Assembly: GCA_905182995.1 (NCBI GenBank)
Contig: CAJJDP010000138.1
Span: 1-64,000 of the forward strand
DNA from: Paramecium octaurelia
Taxonomy: Eukaryota > Ciliophora > Oligohymenophorea > Peniculida > Parameciidae
Length of the DNA stretch: 64,000 nucleotides
Reading direction: 5' to 3'
Shown piece by piece: positions 1 to 13,874 of this stretch. The number at the start of each line of letters is the position of its first letter. The stretch's first letter is position 1. A program made the translations under genes and the position numbers. The notes beneath the pieces were generated by a model, which saw nothing but the letters and a program-made list of their open reading frames with translations, ran no database searches and had not been told where the DNA came from.

Positions 1-115
1 GGCATTCAGCTGTCAAGGAGACTTCATAATTGGCCTATTAGGCGGATGTTGATTTAAAGATGCCCTAATAAAGACTTCCTCCCTTTGACCCTGAATTGTA
101 TCTTTTTCTGGACAT
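1..115 (-). CDS. 5' end of an unidentified gene, runs off the window
   Basis: A reading frame starts with ATG at 115 on the minus strand and stays open to the left edge, giving 38 residues (start MSRKRYNSGSKGGSLYQGIF). It is rich in Ser, Gly and basic residues and has no hydrophobic signal. An AT-rich stretch lies just upstream, as expected for a Paramecium 5' flank. No family can be named from so short a piece. The call rests on the start context and codon use only. Confidence 0.5.
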
Positions 116-1493
116 TTGGAAATTTAAAAAAAAATTAATAATGTATCTCAATAAATTTAATTAATCAAATTATTTGATTTAACTCCCCATATATTTCTTT
201 CATTTTGGATAACACATAAATATTTTAATGTCTTTTACTTTTTTCCTACTCTTTCCTTCCTTCTCAGATTACACTCCTATCTCTTATTAATGTATACTTA
301 TAAAATTATACACTTCCAATAGTCAATGATCTGCCATCCTTAAATATTAAAATATACTTTTGAACTAAATATTACTGAAAATTGGGTGATTTTGAAATTT
401 ATTCATTTTATTGAGACCAAGAGGTGTTTATTTATTAATTAATATTAATTTAACTTATTCTATCCTTAACTTTTCCAAATAATCGTCAATTTGATAGAGG
501 TAACTTCAGTAACTATCATGTACGAAGAATAATATGTCATACTATTGTGATAGTATGACATATTATTCTTGGAATATCTTAATAATACTTTCATTAACTT
601 ACAAAAACAGTTTTTATTTGATAAAATTGATATGCAGATAAGGTTTATGAATAAATTGACTTTCATTTCTTAAGACTCAATCGAATTGAATATCTAATCG
701 GAGGAGTTTTGCACCCGTTATCATTTAATCACGAAATAAACATCAGCATAAATCTTTTCGAAATTAGATGGGATCTAGAATCTAGTAATGCTACTTAAAT
801 CGACTTCTAAATTATTCCTCTTTGAGTAGAAAAAATAACTTCCAATAGGCATTTTTAAGAATAATTGACCGCATCCACAAAGCTAGAACCGTTTATTTCG
901 TCCAGCAAACTTCCTTAAATTATCTGAAAGCTATCGGCTATACAAGTCCTCTCACCTTCACATGTTCCATGATAATTATTAGGAATCAGTATTTTTTATA
1001 TTTAGGTAATATTGCTTTAAAAGGGTTGTTAGTTTATTTCTAACGTAAAGTATTTAGTCATATTTGAAATGTAGATATATTGGATCTAAGTCAAATTTCG
1101 TGTAATCAGGTAAACACCTTAATTTTCAATGCTTTCATCACATTAGGATAATAAACAACTCTATTAGCAGCCCTATTGAAACAGATTCCTTTTCCCATTT
1201 TATTATTGATATTTTTTTAATATTTTCAATTTTTGTTTTAAATCAAAATAATCTCATCAATATTAATTAGATTAAAATGAAAGTAGAACACATTATTAGG
1301 AAATGAATCTGCTTTTATTATATAATAGTTCTGATCATTACAACTATTCCATACTAAGCGCAAGACCTCTCTTATTCATTTTTTCTAATTAATTAAGGGC
1401 TCTATATAATGAAATGAGCATAAAAATGCATTCCGAAAGAAGACCGTAAAATATTTTTATATTATTATTATTATAAATATAAAAACGGTAATA
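116..1493. other. Long gene-poor stretch with a hairpin and weak coding traces
   Basis: At 1.4 kb this is unusually long for a gap between genes in such a compact genome. It holds a perfect hairpin (525-570, separate entry). On the minus strand about 750-985 is open for some 75 codons from an ATG, and a shorter 30-codon frame ends at about 1105. These have plausible amino-acid composition but no recognisable domain, and may be remnants of a decayed gene. With only one stop codon, chance frames of this size are common, so no gene is called. Confidence 0.5.
525..570. repeat. Perfect 21-bp inverted repeat, 4-nt loop
   Basis: The left arm 525-545 and right arm 550-570 are exact reverse complements around the loop TGTG. 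The arm starts AAGAATAATATGTCATACTA. A perfect 21-bp stem is much longer than expected by chance in this gene-poor region. It could be a cruciform-forming site, a small-RNA precursor or a footprint of an excised element. Nothing in the flanks decides between these. Confidence 0.75.
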
Positions 1494-2751
1494 ATGAAGA
1501 GAATTTTATTAACAGTTCTAATTTCTGTGTCATTGGGATTACCTGTTTAGCCAAAATTAGATGAGTAGAAAGTGGATGAGTTAAAAAATGGAAAACTGTC
1601 TAAATTTATATTAACATTCGCATAATTATCAAGCATGTTGGAACGACCTTTAGGTAATATATGTAATTAAGTTTTTAGTTGATTTGGATTTTGCAGTTCA
1701 AGATTTGAGTGAAGATTTAAAAGAAATGTAAGAGGAAGTCTCCTAAGACTTTTTTTAAAGATCAGCATAACATAAAAAAATAATTGATGATTTAGATGTT
1801 TTATTGGGAAATGCTTAAATAGAGATTAGTAACAGCATTAACCTTGTGGAAAATGTACTTAAAAACTAACTTGTATGTTTTCATATATATTAAATAGGTC
1901 TAATTGAATAACAAGCAGTCATCCTTACAAGACTTCGTGAGTTAAAATAGAGTGGCCATTCAAAGGGAAGATTTGATGCATTAAACTAATAGCAAATAAT
2001 ATGAGGAAAAGAGTACGTGAAGTCTCAGTATTTTTTTAGTTACTGATCATTAGACAGCATTGAAGATTCTAGACAAAGCATTGGACATTGTATAAAAGTT
2101 CATTTCAGGAGAATTGGATATTAATTAAAGAGTATGTGATTATAGTATTTACTTAGGACCCAACTCAAAGAGATGTATAAGAACTCACTGGATGCCTCAA
2201 TAAGAGATATGGAAATTATCCTTTAGTAGCTGCATTAATAGAAAGTGTACCAACTTTTGAGAATATGAAACAACTTAAGAAGATAAGGCAAAAGCTTGTG
2301 AAAGTGAAATAGGCTGTCTAAGATCAATATAATGAAGACTTGTTTCATGATAAAACTCAAACATCTTTGTATGAAAAAAGAAAGGCTTAATTAGAGAAAG
2401 AACACTCAATCTTTCAATAATAAATTGCAGATAACATGTTCTCAATCAATACAATTTAATGTAACTTTATTAGTTAATTATTAATTAGAAAAGATAAAAG
2501 TGGAAGAGGACTTTTAAGACATGAGAAGGGATGATGTTAAAAGATATGCTCAATAAAGATAAGATGAAAACGAAGCATTTGCTTATGAGATTGCAATATT
2601 TTAGGATCTAAAAAATATGTATTTAACTGAATAATAGCTTGGTGAATAAGCAATAAAGTACTCTTTCATATTAATCATTAGCTTCATCAATACAAAATAA
2701 TTTTCTGATTTAATTAGAAGTAATTTAGACATAGCACTTAGAAATAAATGA
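1494..2751 (+). CDS. Secretory coiled-coil protein, trichocyst matrix protein-like
   Basis: About 375 residues after removing five introns of 24-28 nt (the first is 1654-1678). It begins with a clear signal peptide (MKRILLTVLISVSLGLPVQP) and continues as a Gln/Glu/Lys-rich, almost entirely helical chain with heptad-like spacing and very few Cys. Length, signal peptide and the repeated acidic coiled-coil composition match trichocyst matrix proteins, the crystalline cargo of Paramecium extrusomes that is proteolytically matured and secreted on stimulation. A conserved-looking segment with CLNKRYGNYPLVAALI lies in the middle. Start: the first ATG, which gives the signal peptide. End: TGA at 2749-2751. 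It could be another secreted coiled-coil protein, so the family name is an inference from overall build. Confidence 0.65.
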
Positions 2752-3337
2752 TGAAGTCATTCAATAATTATATATTAATCATTTTCTTCAAAATAATTTA
2801 ATAATATTTCTGGATTGTGTTGTATTATCAAAGCATAAGGATGATATGAATCTGATGGTTTTGTGCTTCCTAAATGCTTCCATGATATCAAAAATTTTGC
2901 TTCATTTAGAGTGTGTCCTGTATGTGATAGGATTTTTTCAGGTTAATTCTTTCCAAATTAACCTCCCTTTTTGAGATCCTATTATGAACATTTTGAAGTT
3001 CTTAATTGGAGGGATTTTTTTTTTTAAGCAGCTAAACTTTAAACTTATTCACTTTTTATTTCTTCTTTTTTTAAGTAGCCACTACCTCTTTTTGTTTACC
3101 TAGGTTGAGGATAGCTTTTTTAAATGTTATGAGAGGATTCTAAAATTGCTGGAAATTATTTTTCACATTTTATCATTCTTTCTTCAATCATTTTAATTAA
3201 ATATTGAATTTTTCATTAGTTTTCTCTAGGTTAATAAGAAATTATATGTGCATCTAATTTTAACTTTTTAAATGAATATTCATGTAGGTTAATCTCAAAG
3301 CAATATCATTAATATTAAATTATCATTAAATTATATA
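2752..3337. other. Intergenic, with a zinc-finger-like coding trace
   Basis: No complete gene. On the plus strand around 2850-3110 one frame encodes a Cys/His-rich stretch (FRVCPVCDRIFSG, then YYEHFEVLNWRDF) that looks like coding sequence, but it has an upstream TGA and no ATG that joins it without further assumptions. It may be the remnant of a small zinc-finger gene. The rest is AT-rich and featureless. Confidence 0.35.
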
Positions 3338-4280
3338 ATGGCAGAGAGAATTGTATTTAATAATTAGGCTGCTCAACATATACAAGCATACATTGATTAT
3401 TGCAACGTAGTTGGTGATAATGGAGGACCATTACTAAGTGAGAAGGAGTATGAGGCCTTAAAAAAGAAATAATAAGAAGTTTAGTAATTAAAATAATTAG
3501 AATATCAAAAATCGTGTCTATGCGACTTGGAAGAACAGCAAAGGAATGGAATGCAAACAAATTGGTCCAGCTAGTATGTGCTTTTGTGGACATAGATTCA
3601 AAGAACATGAATACATGATGCCAAAAAATAAAAAAGTACAGTTCTATTAATTATAATAGGTGGTTTGTAAAAATAAATAATGCAGTTGCCCTTAGTTTAA
3701 TTACATTCCTATTTTTGGATCCTAGGATTTGAAATGTGTTTGCCATCATTCTTACACAGAACATGATCCAATCACAAAAAAATGTACTAAAGGATAATGT
3801 GGATGCAACACCCGATTTTAAAGTAGTTGGTTATGCACTTGTGGTTAAAAATATAACGATCATGTGACTATTATTGAAACCAGAGATGAGAGACTTGCGT
3901 AAGGAAAACCAGTTGATGATATAAGACCAGATGGCTCGGCAATACCTTATATGCCTGGAGGAGTTGCGAGTTTTTAAGCCTTGGTTGATGGAGCTGACGG
4001 TTATTAAGCATACATTGACGAATTAGGAGGATAAAAATTGGCACTTGGATATCAGTAATAAAAGGCAATTGGAGATGATCCTAAGAAATAAAAACTCTAA
4101 AACTTAAATAAAAAGTTTGCGAATTAACAATAATAGTAATAGCAATAATAAATGGATCAATTAGACTAATTTGTAAATGAGAACAGCGGAAATTAAGTAG
4201 TTTCAAAGGACAGTTTATTGCATTTATATAATACTCCACATATATATGGAAGGGCTCAGATTGGATATAAAAAACATTGA
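3338..4280 (+). CDS. FAM221-like protein
   Basis: About 306 residues. The central part carries the FAM221 signature: CKQIGPASMCFCGHRFKEH, then spaced Cys/His motifs (CPQFNYIPIFG, CVCHHSYTEH) and a third Cys cluster (CGCNTRF...WLCTCG). FAM221A/B proteins are widespread in ciliated eukaryotes, with no defined enzymatic role. The tail is Gln-rich with a run near residues 255-265. The frame between the N-terminal part (DYCNVVGDNGGPLL) and the Cys domain is restored by a 22-nt intron at 3479-3500 that starts GTTT rather than the usual GTA. A one-base error would be the alternative. Start is the only ATG ahead of the conserved N-terminal segment. Confidence 0.8.
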
Positions 4281-4358
4281 TGATTAGATATTATATATAT
4301 CTGTAATAAAGGATATTAGAAATATATGTAAATTTATTACATAATAATATAAAAATTT

Positions 4359-5008
4359 TCATTCATCCTAATCGTATTTGATTTTATTTACAAAACTTTT
4401 ACTTCGTTTGTGTATTCTATCCGCAATTTTAGTTTTTTGTGAATCAAGATCATTTTGGATAATCTATTTATAATAGATTTAAAACTTAATTTATTTTAGT
4501 TGTTTCCAACTTTAGATTATCGATCATCTACTTTACTTCATTGTTTTGGATAGGGATTATGGCTTTATTCAATTGAGTATCTATTTCTGATTTTTCTGGG
4601 GGGTTTTCAAATGAAGTCACATCTTCATAATGCTAAATCTATTCAAAATTAGTATGAATCTTGAAATCAATTTTTTTTGTTTACTCTTTATCTAATTGCT
4701 CATCTATTTATTTTTTTGGAGATATGATAATTGGATGACTCATAATCCAATTTAACTTACTTTTGAAATACTCACTCTTTTAGTCCTTCTGAGATTCGTA
4801 ATACTCAACTCCTTTCTGATTGTTTCATATGATTATTGATACCATATACAATTGGATAAGATTATTCAATGCCATACTATCTTAATATTTACTCATCATT
4901 AATGTTATATCATTCCTCAATATCTATTCTGCAAAATCTTTTGGCAATTCACCTAAATTGTGAATACTTGTTACTCCTATTTTTTTGACTTTTGCCTAAG
5001 AATGACAT
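4359..5008 (-). CDS. Hypothetical protein, about 190 residues
   Basis: Start ATG at 5008 (MSFLGKSQKNRSELPKDFAE). Three short introns are needed: 22 nt (GTAACAAG start), 27 nt, and a 22-nt intron beginning GTTTTAAA near the 3' end, after which the frame closes at the TGA at 4359-4361. The product is hydrophilic and helical (NNLIQLYMKGVEYYESQ), ending in a basic tail (DRIHKRSKSFVNKIKYD). No known domain is evident. It lies 270 bp downstream of the PH-domain kinase on the same strand. Reading frame continuity across introns is the main support. Confidence 0.6.
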
Positions 5009-5280
5009 TACAAATATAATTATTAATAATTTATGAAATAAATAACATTTGAATGAAAAAAAGCATTCAAGGAATCTTCTTGTTTCTATTAGTTGGAGTA
5101 GATGCTTATTTACTAGATTAAGACAAGGTTGGCAAGTTTTCAGGAATTCGAATTTATCTTGTTGAATTATACAATCTTGCCATCTCGCTGACCTCCGATC
5201 CTTCTATTTAAATAGGTTAATCCTCAAATTAATCTTAAAACTATTTTCTGTGTGAATTTTGTATAGCAATCCTATGTAAA

Positions 5281-6941
<1,661 letters not shown>

Positions 6942-6992
6942 TAATCTATACTACTGACACAAAAATAATAATTTAATAAATAAGTTTAATTC

Positions 6993-8553
6993 TCAACACC
7001 TTTTAACCATTTTACTTATACCAAAATTGATTTCTTCTTCAATCTTAAACTAGAAATCATCCTCTTCAGCCTACGAATTTCGCAGTTAATCAAATAATGT
7101 ACTTGTTTATAATTCATTCCTATATAAATTCTAAGATTACTCATTGATAACTTACATGATAGAGTGAGCAAATCATTGTGCTCAACTACAAAGGGTTCAG
7201 AACAGATTTTAGAGAATCCCAAACTTGGTCCAGTTTAGAAGCCTGATCCTAGATCGATTTGATTTCATTTTTAATTTTATCTAAAGAACTAATAATTAAT
7301 AATAAAAAAACCCTGAAATATTTGATTTTAACTATTACACCTTCATTTGAAACTTCTTCAGTTTCGTGAGATTCTCAAATTTTACATTCGTATTTTCAAA
7401 ACCACCTTTCATCCAGTCAGTGTAATCTCTTAAAAGATAAAAAATGTAATACTAATCAGAATTCGCAAACATGTCCTTTGAATGTGAACATGCATAAAGC
7501 AAATACTTAACCTACATTGGCAATAAGATTTCAGCTATGCTATCAAAGTACACTCTTGCGGTGTCATTTCTTTCCTTTGAATTTGATTGAATTCTATATC
7601 TCAATGCATCCATGATGATACCGATTTCGTCATCGCTAACTTTTTTTATTATACATAATTCCAATTTTTCAAACATTTGCTGTTGCTGTTCTAAAAATGT
7701 TTAAAACTATCGTAGAGATTAAGATACCTTACTTTCTAAGTTTTTTTATTTACTATCTCCATAGAATGAGCTTAATTCTTGCAAATGTCCTTCAGTTTTT
7801 CGTTTTCTTCTTAAAGTTCAGCAACCTACTTTTCAAGCAATTATTGATATATTTTCTTTCTCTCTCTCGAATTCTTGGCTGATTCTCTGTTCTTTGCCAA
7901 TTTCACTTGGGTAGGGTCAGCAATTTCATTTGATGTTTCATTTTGTAAATTCTATGATCTCTTTCTCTCTAGTTTTTATTAACTTTTTGATGATCTAGGT
8001 GTTATAGATGGAGACACAGAATTGTTGTTTGAAGTTCTTTTCTCTAATAACGATTCTATCTTTTCTCTATATATGCTCTTGCCTTAGTTTTGAGGTATCT
8101 ACAGTTTTACTTCTGGTTTAAATATACTATTGATTTAGTCAGCCGATTCTATGTATAAATTTGGAAGGCTAACCTAATCTATATTCTTGATCCCCTGAAT
8201 ATTGGGATCGACTATTTCTTTCCGATTGGATTGATTGCTTCTGTCTTGATTAATTTGATGACTCCTCTTAAATCAACTAATTGTCAACATCATCGATTTT
8301 CATTTCGTAAAATTGATCTAGACTATTTTTCATATCTTAATCCAATGCAGGATATTGCAAATAATTATTCTAGAAACTCCCGACTTATTGTTCACCATAC
8401 CCCAAATAGTTTTTACCAAAACTCAATCTAAAATAGAAATATTATTATTAACTATTATTCTTGACCAGATCCAGCTTAGAAATCGGCCGTACCTGCAGTG
8501 CCTACAAAATTATAAAATTATCCACTTTATCTTGAGTTAAAGCTATCTGCCAT
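6993..8553 (-). CDS. bZIP-type transcription factor
   Basis: About 478 residues after five introns of 23-26 nt. Near residue 210 there is a bZIP basic region (NRESAKNSRERKKIY) followed at once by a leucine-heptad segment (LLEKQVAELQEENEKL). This is the N-x(7)-R/K arrangement that contacts DNA. Upstream is a Ser/Gln-rich segment. Downstream is a conserved-looking helical domain (VYFDSIAEILLPMQVKYLL) and a further coiled coil. bZIP proteins bind DNA as dimers, and this is a likely nuclear regulator. Two of its introns (8428-8452 and 8149-8173) begin GTTA, not GTA. Start ATG at 8553, end TGA at 6993-6995. Confidence 0.8.
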
Positions 8554-8615
8554 TAGAATTTTTCTTATAAATGTTAAAATTTAATAATTATATACTCCAC
8601 ATAATTCAAAATTGC

Positions 8616-9430
8616 TCAATATTCCTCATATTTCTGTTATTTTTATTATTTCTGGTAATTGTCAGATTTTCTTTGGATGGTATTATCAATGCATTTTATA
8701 TTAAGGTAATACATATTCTTTTGGTAAATTTGGGATAGTTCATAAATATTTTCAAATTTTTTATATATCATCGTTTTTATATCATTCATTAGCAATCTTA
8801 AATTAGCTTGAATTCTTCTCAGCACTCAAACTTGATAACTCTTATGGATTGAATTTCTGATGATGAGATCGGCATTGACTTGCAGATCTGGTTTTTAGGA
8901 AATCTGACATCTGTTTAAATATTTTATTCAATTTCTTCTAATCTGAATCTGACATGATCTCTTTGTGACTTTCAATAAACTATAAATATAGTCTATGCTC
9001 TTTATTAGTCCAATGGCCTTTCTCACTTAAAATCAATGACATACCTTTTTTAAAGAATTTGCTTTTAGTGGATTTTTTCTTTTTCTTTTTGTTCAAAAGA
9101 GACACGGGCATATTGATGGATTAATTGTGATCAAGACTAGTTGGTGTTTCAATAGGTATATTTTAAAAAGATCTCTGAAACGTTTTGGAGGACTTCCCTT
9201 AAATTTATGGTGTCGTTATTTGGTTTTGCTGGCTGTGAATCTCAGGCTATTAAAAGCTGCAGTTTATTCTTGGAAACTATGGAAAATAGTTGGCCGAGAA
9301 GTTTCCATACTGAGAATAAGGATACAACCATGGAAATTAATATAAAGGTTAACAAAAGTTGAAAGAACCTAGGGATGTATGATATTTTCGTACTTTATAA
9401 GTCTTGAGGAATAAAAGCAAAAGGAAACAT
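8616..9430 (-). CDS. Myb/SANT-domain protein (SHAQKY-like)
   Basis: About 254 residues in three exons. The N-terminal 110 residues are Pro/Gln/Tyr-rich, then a basic Lys run leads into a single Myb/SANT repeat (GHWTNKEHRLYLQFIE ... SASQCRSHHQKFNP). The terminal SHHQK resembles the SHAQKY motif of one-repeat Myb factors of plants and protists. A helical tail follows (EIQANLRLLMNDIKTMIYKK). Introns: 25 nt near the start (GTACGAAA) and a 25-nt intron starting GTTATCAAG after the SANT repeat. Without them the frames do not join. It is probably a DNA-binding regulator. It is divergently unrelated to the second Myb gene at 54.6 kb, which has a different repeat. Confidence 0.75.
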
Positions 9431-9835
9431 TTTGAAGATATAAAGTTGTAAATAAAAAATAATTATTGTCTTTAAGAAATAACTCTCATCAAGTTTAATT
9501 CATGATCTACATAATATTAAATATAAATAGTGTAATGGTCAATATTTCAGGTATTCATTTTAATAAATAACAAAATACAAAACATCTGGCTTCCTCAATA
9601 TTGCAACTCCCTATTTGAGATTTATCACCTATTCTAACGGATAGGCGAAAGTCTATAAATCATATATTATTTTTAATTCATTCTTAAATTATTTGTAATA
9701 TTAATTTATAGAATTGATATCCAACGCAAACAAAGAGGGCTTTTAAATTTGTGTATTTATTTTTTGGGATATGATAGGGGATGAGAATTGATGATTGAAA
9801 AATCTGAGTTTTTTAATTGCATATTATATTGATTT
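9431..9835. other. Intergenic, nothing recognised
   Basis: AT-rich stretch between two minus-strand genes. No frame longer than about 30 codons with good composition, no RNA gene and no repeat was seen. Confidence 0.6.
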
Positions 9836-10129
9836 TCATTATTTTTTTTTTTATTCATCGATTAGTTGATTTAATTCCTTTATTCGATTTATAGATTTAT
9901 GAATAGCCTTTAAGTCATCTGCTAAACGAGTTATCGTATGTTGAGCCATATCAAAATTGATTTCAGCTTATTTCCTCAATTATGGAGATTTTTCATTTAT
10001 TTTGCTCACTTCCAATTATGCATGCTGTAGAGTCTGTATTCTAGATTATTACTTAGAAATATACATTGAAGTTTAGTTGGCAAAAGTTTCCTTGAGATCT
10101 TCATCTTTAAAAAATGCAATTGTTTGCAT
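9836..10129 (-). CDS. Small coiled-coil protein, KxDL-like
   Basis: Intronless, 97 residues, ATG at 10129, ending in a Lys run and TGA at 9836-9838. The second half (AQHTITRLADDLKAIHKSIN) resembles the KxDL family (BLOC-1/BORC-associated small helical proteins involved in lysosome positioning) in length and in the xxDLxxIxxxI pattern. The first half is a coiled coil (SRIQTLQHAQLEVSKINEK). The resemblance is by motif only. Any other small helical subunit is possible. Confidence 0.6.
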
Positions 10130-10240
10130 TATAATTAATATTATTGTAATATTTTAATTGTTGTCTGCATTGTATTAAATCCAGTTGTTTTATAAAATTG
10201 AGATTTATTTTATTTAAATCAAATCAAGCTTGAAAAATAA

Positions 10241-10444
10241 ATGGAGATGCCATTAAAAAGTTTCGATGAGCAAGATACAGAAATTGGATAAATTAATGCT
10301 GAGTTAGAAATTAAGCAAATGCTAAAAAATCTCAAGCTTGAAGTTAAGCCTTAACATGGAATGACAAGAAAGTCAATAAGAAAAGTGAAGTTGTGTTTAG
10401 GCGCGAACTAAATAATATAGAGAAGAAGAGCACTTCATTATTGA
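10241..10444 (+). CDS. Basic microprotein, 67 aa, family member A
   Basis: Intronless ORF from ATG 10241 to TGA 10442-10444. It contains ELEIKQMLKNLK, then a basic helix with the end motif IIQRRRALHY. An independent ORF of nearly the same size at 23386 has EFEIKSLFKQLK and IIQRRSLNVN at matching distances (separate entry). The shared spacing and the IIQRR end argue that both are real genes. It is strongly basic in the second half, with no signal peptide or membrane segment. Function unknown. Confidence 0.65.
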
Positions 10445-10981
10445 GTGTAAAATTATGATTTGATTGTTATAATACATTCTTATCCTATTAAATTGTTAGA
10501 TGACACATAGAATTAGTTCCTAATTATTTTATAGGACTTTTTTCTTCATAACTTTGATTTTTAAAATATGAATTTTTAAACAGTCTGACATTCTGAAAAT
10601 GATTTGAATGATTGATTGTATTGCATGAATTCAATTAAGATGACTTAGATAAGGATCATCTAAACTTTAAAGTTTAATAGATTTAGAAATGCCATAAATA
10701 TGAAATATAATGTTATGTACATAAATGATATCACTTATTAATGTAATTAAATTAATTTAATTATTAAGTATTGATATTAATTTATCAATTTGACAGTTAT
10801 TTAAAGAGATATTTTTTGTAATATTAGACCATGTGCAATTAATTTGTTGATTTTTATATCACTTTTCAACTTATATGGATGGAAATAAATGTACTATAAA
10901 ATATGAATTATATTTATAAATACTAATTATATAATCATTCAACATCAAACATTCAATGATTTTTTCGTTTTGCTATTTTTA
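10445..10981. other. Intergenic, nothing recognised
   Basis: About 540 bp of very AT-rich sequence between convergent genes. No supported frame, RNA gene or repeat. Confidence 0.6.
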
Positions 10982-13874
10982 TCATCTATTATATAATACA
11001 CAATTAAATACTTGTCTAGGTTATTCATATTAGGCTCTGGTTACTGATAACATCTATTACAGTTTTTTTGAAGTGAAGAAATGTAGACCTTGTTTGAATT
11101 ATGCAATGACATTAGGATGATGTGCTTTTAATTGATAAATAGCCTATTTAAATGTTTCAAATTCATCAACACTAACATATCCACTCTTAAATTTGGTGAC
11201 TTATTCTTCAAGAGTTCTTTTCTCCTCTGTAAAGTTTTCATAACAATGTTCATCATCTTCAGACCCTGAAGAACAGCCATCAAAGCTCTCAAACTTTTCT
11301 TCCTTCTGTTATTCCAATTGATATGATAACATTGATACGATATTACAACCAGTAGTTAATAAGATTTCAGGATTCTAGAGTATTGCATTAGAATAATAGA
11401 TGATGAATAACTTAGCATCATAACCAGCAGAATAATTCATTTCATATAACTCCTATTAAATACTTTGCATTTGGTTGGTTCCAATTATTTTTTCGGAGAG
11501 TGATTTGATTGTCAATAATGCACTTAGGAATATGCACTTAATTCTTGATGCTAATAATTCATCAGTGTTGGATTGTTTGATAATTTGATAGGAATGATCA
11601 AATATTTGTCTAAGAATATTTTCGTTAAGATCATTCCTTAGACATTGAATTCCTAATTGAATCAACAAGGCTCCTTCGCATTTATCTAATGTGGAATTCA
11701 AATTAGACACAATATTCGATAAGGCCAAATGGAAGTACTAAATATAACATTATAATTATACAATGGATTAAGTTGTTTCATTAATGAAATATTCTCTGCC
11801 AAAATACATGTAATTGTTTAGAAGTTCAAATAATGATTAAAAAGAATAATTTTACGATTGGAGGATTCTTTCAAATTTAGGCAATAGGGATATTTGATCT
11901 ATCGTCACTCTTTTTAATTTCTATATTATGATTGACACGAATGGAATCATTTTTTCTGTATATTAGACAGATTCTTCATCCTTGACTTGTTTATAGAGTT
12001 GCACTATTTGATTTTCAACACTCAATAAATAGTCAAAATAATTATAATGATTCGCGATTTAATGAAGAATATTCCATGATAATTCAATAAATATTTCTCT
12101 ATTTATTTGATTGTTATATATATTAGTCTATTCCTGATATATTCTCTATGCAAGGTGCTATGCAATGAGTTGGATTGTGTTCTATTGGAATTGATATGTA
12201 GAGACCCATTCTTCAATCATTTGTAGGATTCGAATATCGCAGGTGCAAGATATTTAAGATGAGAATTTTTAGATAATTTCATCGAAAAGTTTATTTTTCT
12301 CTATGAATCCAGGTAGCTCATCTGAAGAGACAATCAAATTGATTGTGTTGATTTATTGGTAGAATAAGGCCAGTTTATTAATCTGTTCCAGTTTGACTAT
12401 GTTCTCAAGGAATTGTTTATAAAATAGCTAGCTCACTGTAGATTTCAAAATAGAATAGCTTTCGCCTATTAATTTAGTGAAAAGTATTTAGATTAACTCA
12501 TCTTAACATTGGAGAACTACTTGGTAACTGTTTTAAATGATAATTGCCAAGTATTCCTGTATATCGTATCTGGTGTTTAGAGTAGGTTAGATGATAATTA
12601 GAATGAGGAGAGATATTTGTAATCGTTATTTGCTATCGAAATTATAAAAGATTGAGCTTAAGTATTATAAACAGTTTACTTATTTTGTAATAGTTTAATG
12701 TGATTGAATTCTTGTTCTGTTATGATGAATAATTGATTCGATAGTATTTCATTTATTGAATATTTAAATAACACAAAAGCACTCGAGGATAAAAATGAAT
12801 AAGCTCCATCTATGTGAGTAATCAAGGCTCGAATCAAATCCAAGGTTTGATTATGAAGTGATTGTAGTTTATTTTAACTATCGAAGCTAAGTTCTTATTA
12901 AATAAAGTCTAAGGGTTCGTTATATAGCAGTGATAACTATTTAGATGAGTACACTAAATATGAATACAAATGAGTGACAATCAACTATTGATAATAGTTT
13001 TAGTATATATTATAGAATTCTATTTGATTGATAGTTGTAGACAGAATCTCCAAAATTATTATAGTCACTTCTTCTGAAATTGTGATTTGCAAGGATTGAA
13101 TCAAAAATAGAATTAATTGATTTAGTTATTGATAAATTGGGAATATCTGCAATTGTTGTTTGTTCCTGCTGGAGAGCATTCTAATTATGATATGTTTATA
13201 ACATTTCAGTGTCAATATTTTAGCATTCTATATTGTTGAATTGCTTTAACATTATATGAAATGATTCTAAGATTAGAATGAGAAGATATTAATGAATAGT
13301 TTACTAAGTTCCTGATTTTGAAGTATGAAATTTTGGAAGAACAAATACTTTTGTTAATCATATTTGAAAAAACGAAAGAGCATTCCTTCAAAGCATTCCA
13401 AAAAGTCAAAGTAAATTAGAGAATCATTTTCTAAATTAAAGGATTAATTCATGATTTTGCTTACTTGTTCTATATAGTCAATGTACCAAGAATATTTGTT
13501 TTGATCCACAACGTCTGCAGAGATAATTGTATCAGTTAATAATCTGAAAATCTAGATTGATAATATAATTGATCTCTGATCCTTTAGATATAGAAACATG
13601 CATTCCTGGAAAAGATGACTATATTCTAATTTTAATTATCGCATTTACATGTATCCTCCTCAAAAATGATTTTTATTGCTGACTTTATTAGAATTTTGCA
13701 ATAGAAAGGAACATTTAGATTTGTGTATATTTCGAATAAGCTTTGCTTGTAAAGTTGAGTTATCAATTCTAAATAATTTGATATTCTATTACATTGATTT
13801 GATTTCATTAGTTTAATTGTAGCATTCAAAACTGTGGCCATTTAAAGGTAATCTGTGATTAAATGAAATCTCAT
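10982..13874 (-). CDS. Karyopherin (importin/exportin)-like HEAT-repeat protein
   Basis: About 945 residues, all helical, with two introns needed to hold the frame: 23 nt (GTAAATGCG) near the start and a 32-nt intron in the middle (GTTAATCTAAATAC). The length equals importin-7/exportin-2 class receptors. A hallmark-like stretch (LLYNEPLDFIQQELSF, then a DLIRALI helix) resembles the segment of those proteins with Y/DP-x-EYIR, and leucine-rich helical pairs recur throughout. It would act in Ran-dependent nuclear transport. Start MRFHLITDYLQ at 13874 was taken as the most upstream in-frame ATG; MATVLNATIKL, 33 nt further in, is the alternative. Family assignment is by overall build and one motif. 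Confidence 0.6.

Noticed and set aside
9127-9345. Plus-strand ORF of 72 codons
   Set aside because: Antisense to the Pro/Gln-rich N-terminus of the Myb/SANT gene, which is continuous over it after splicing.
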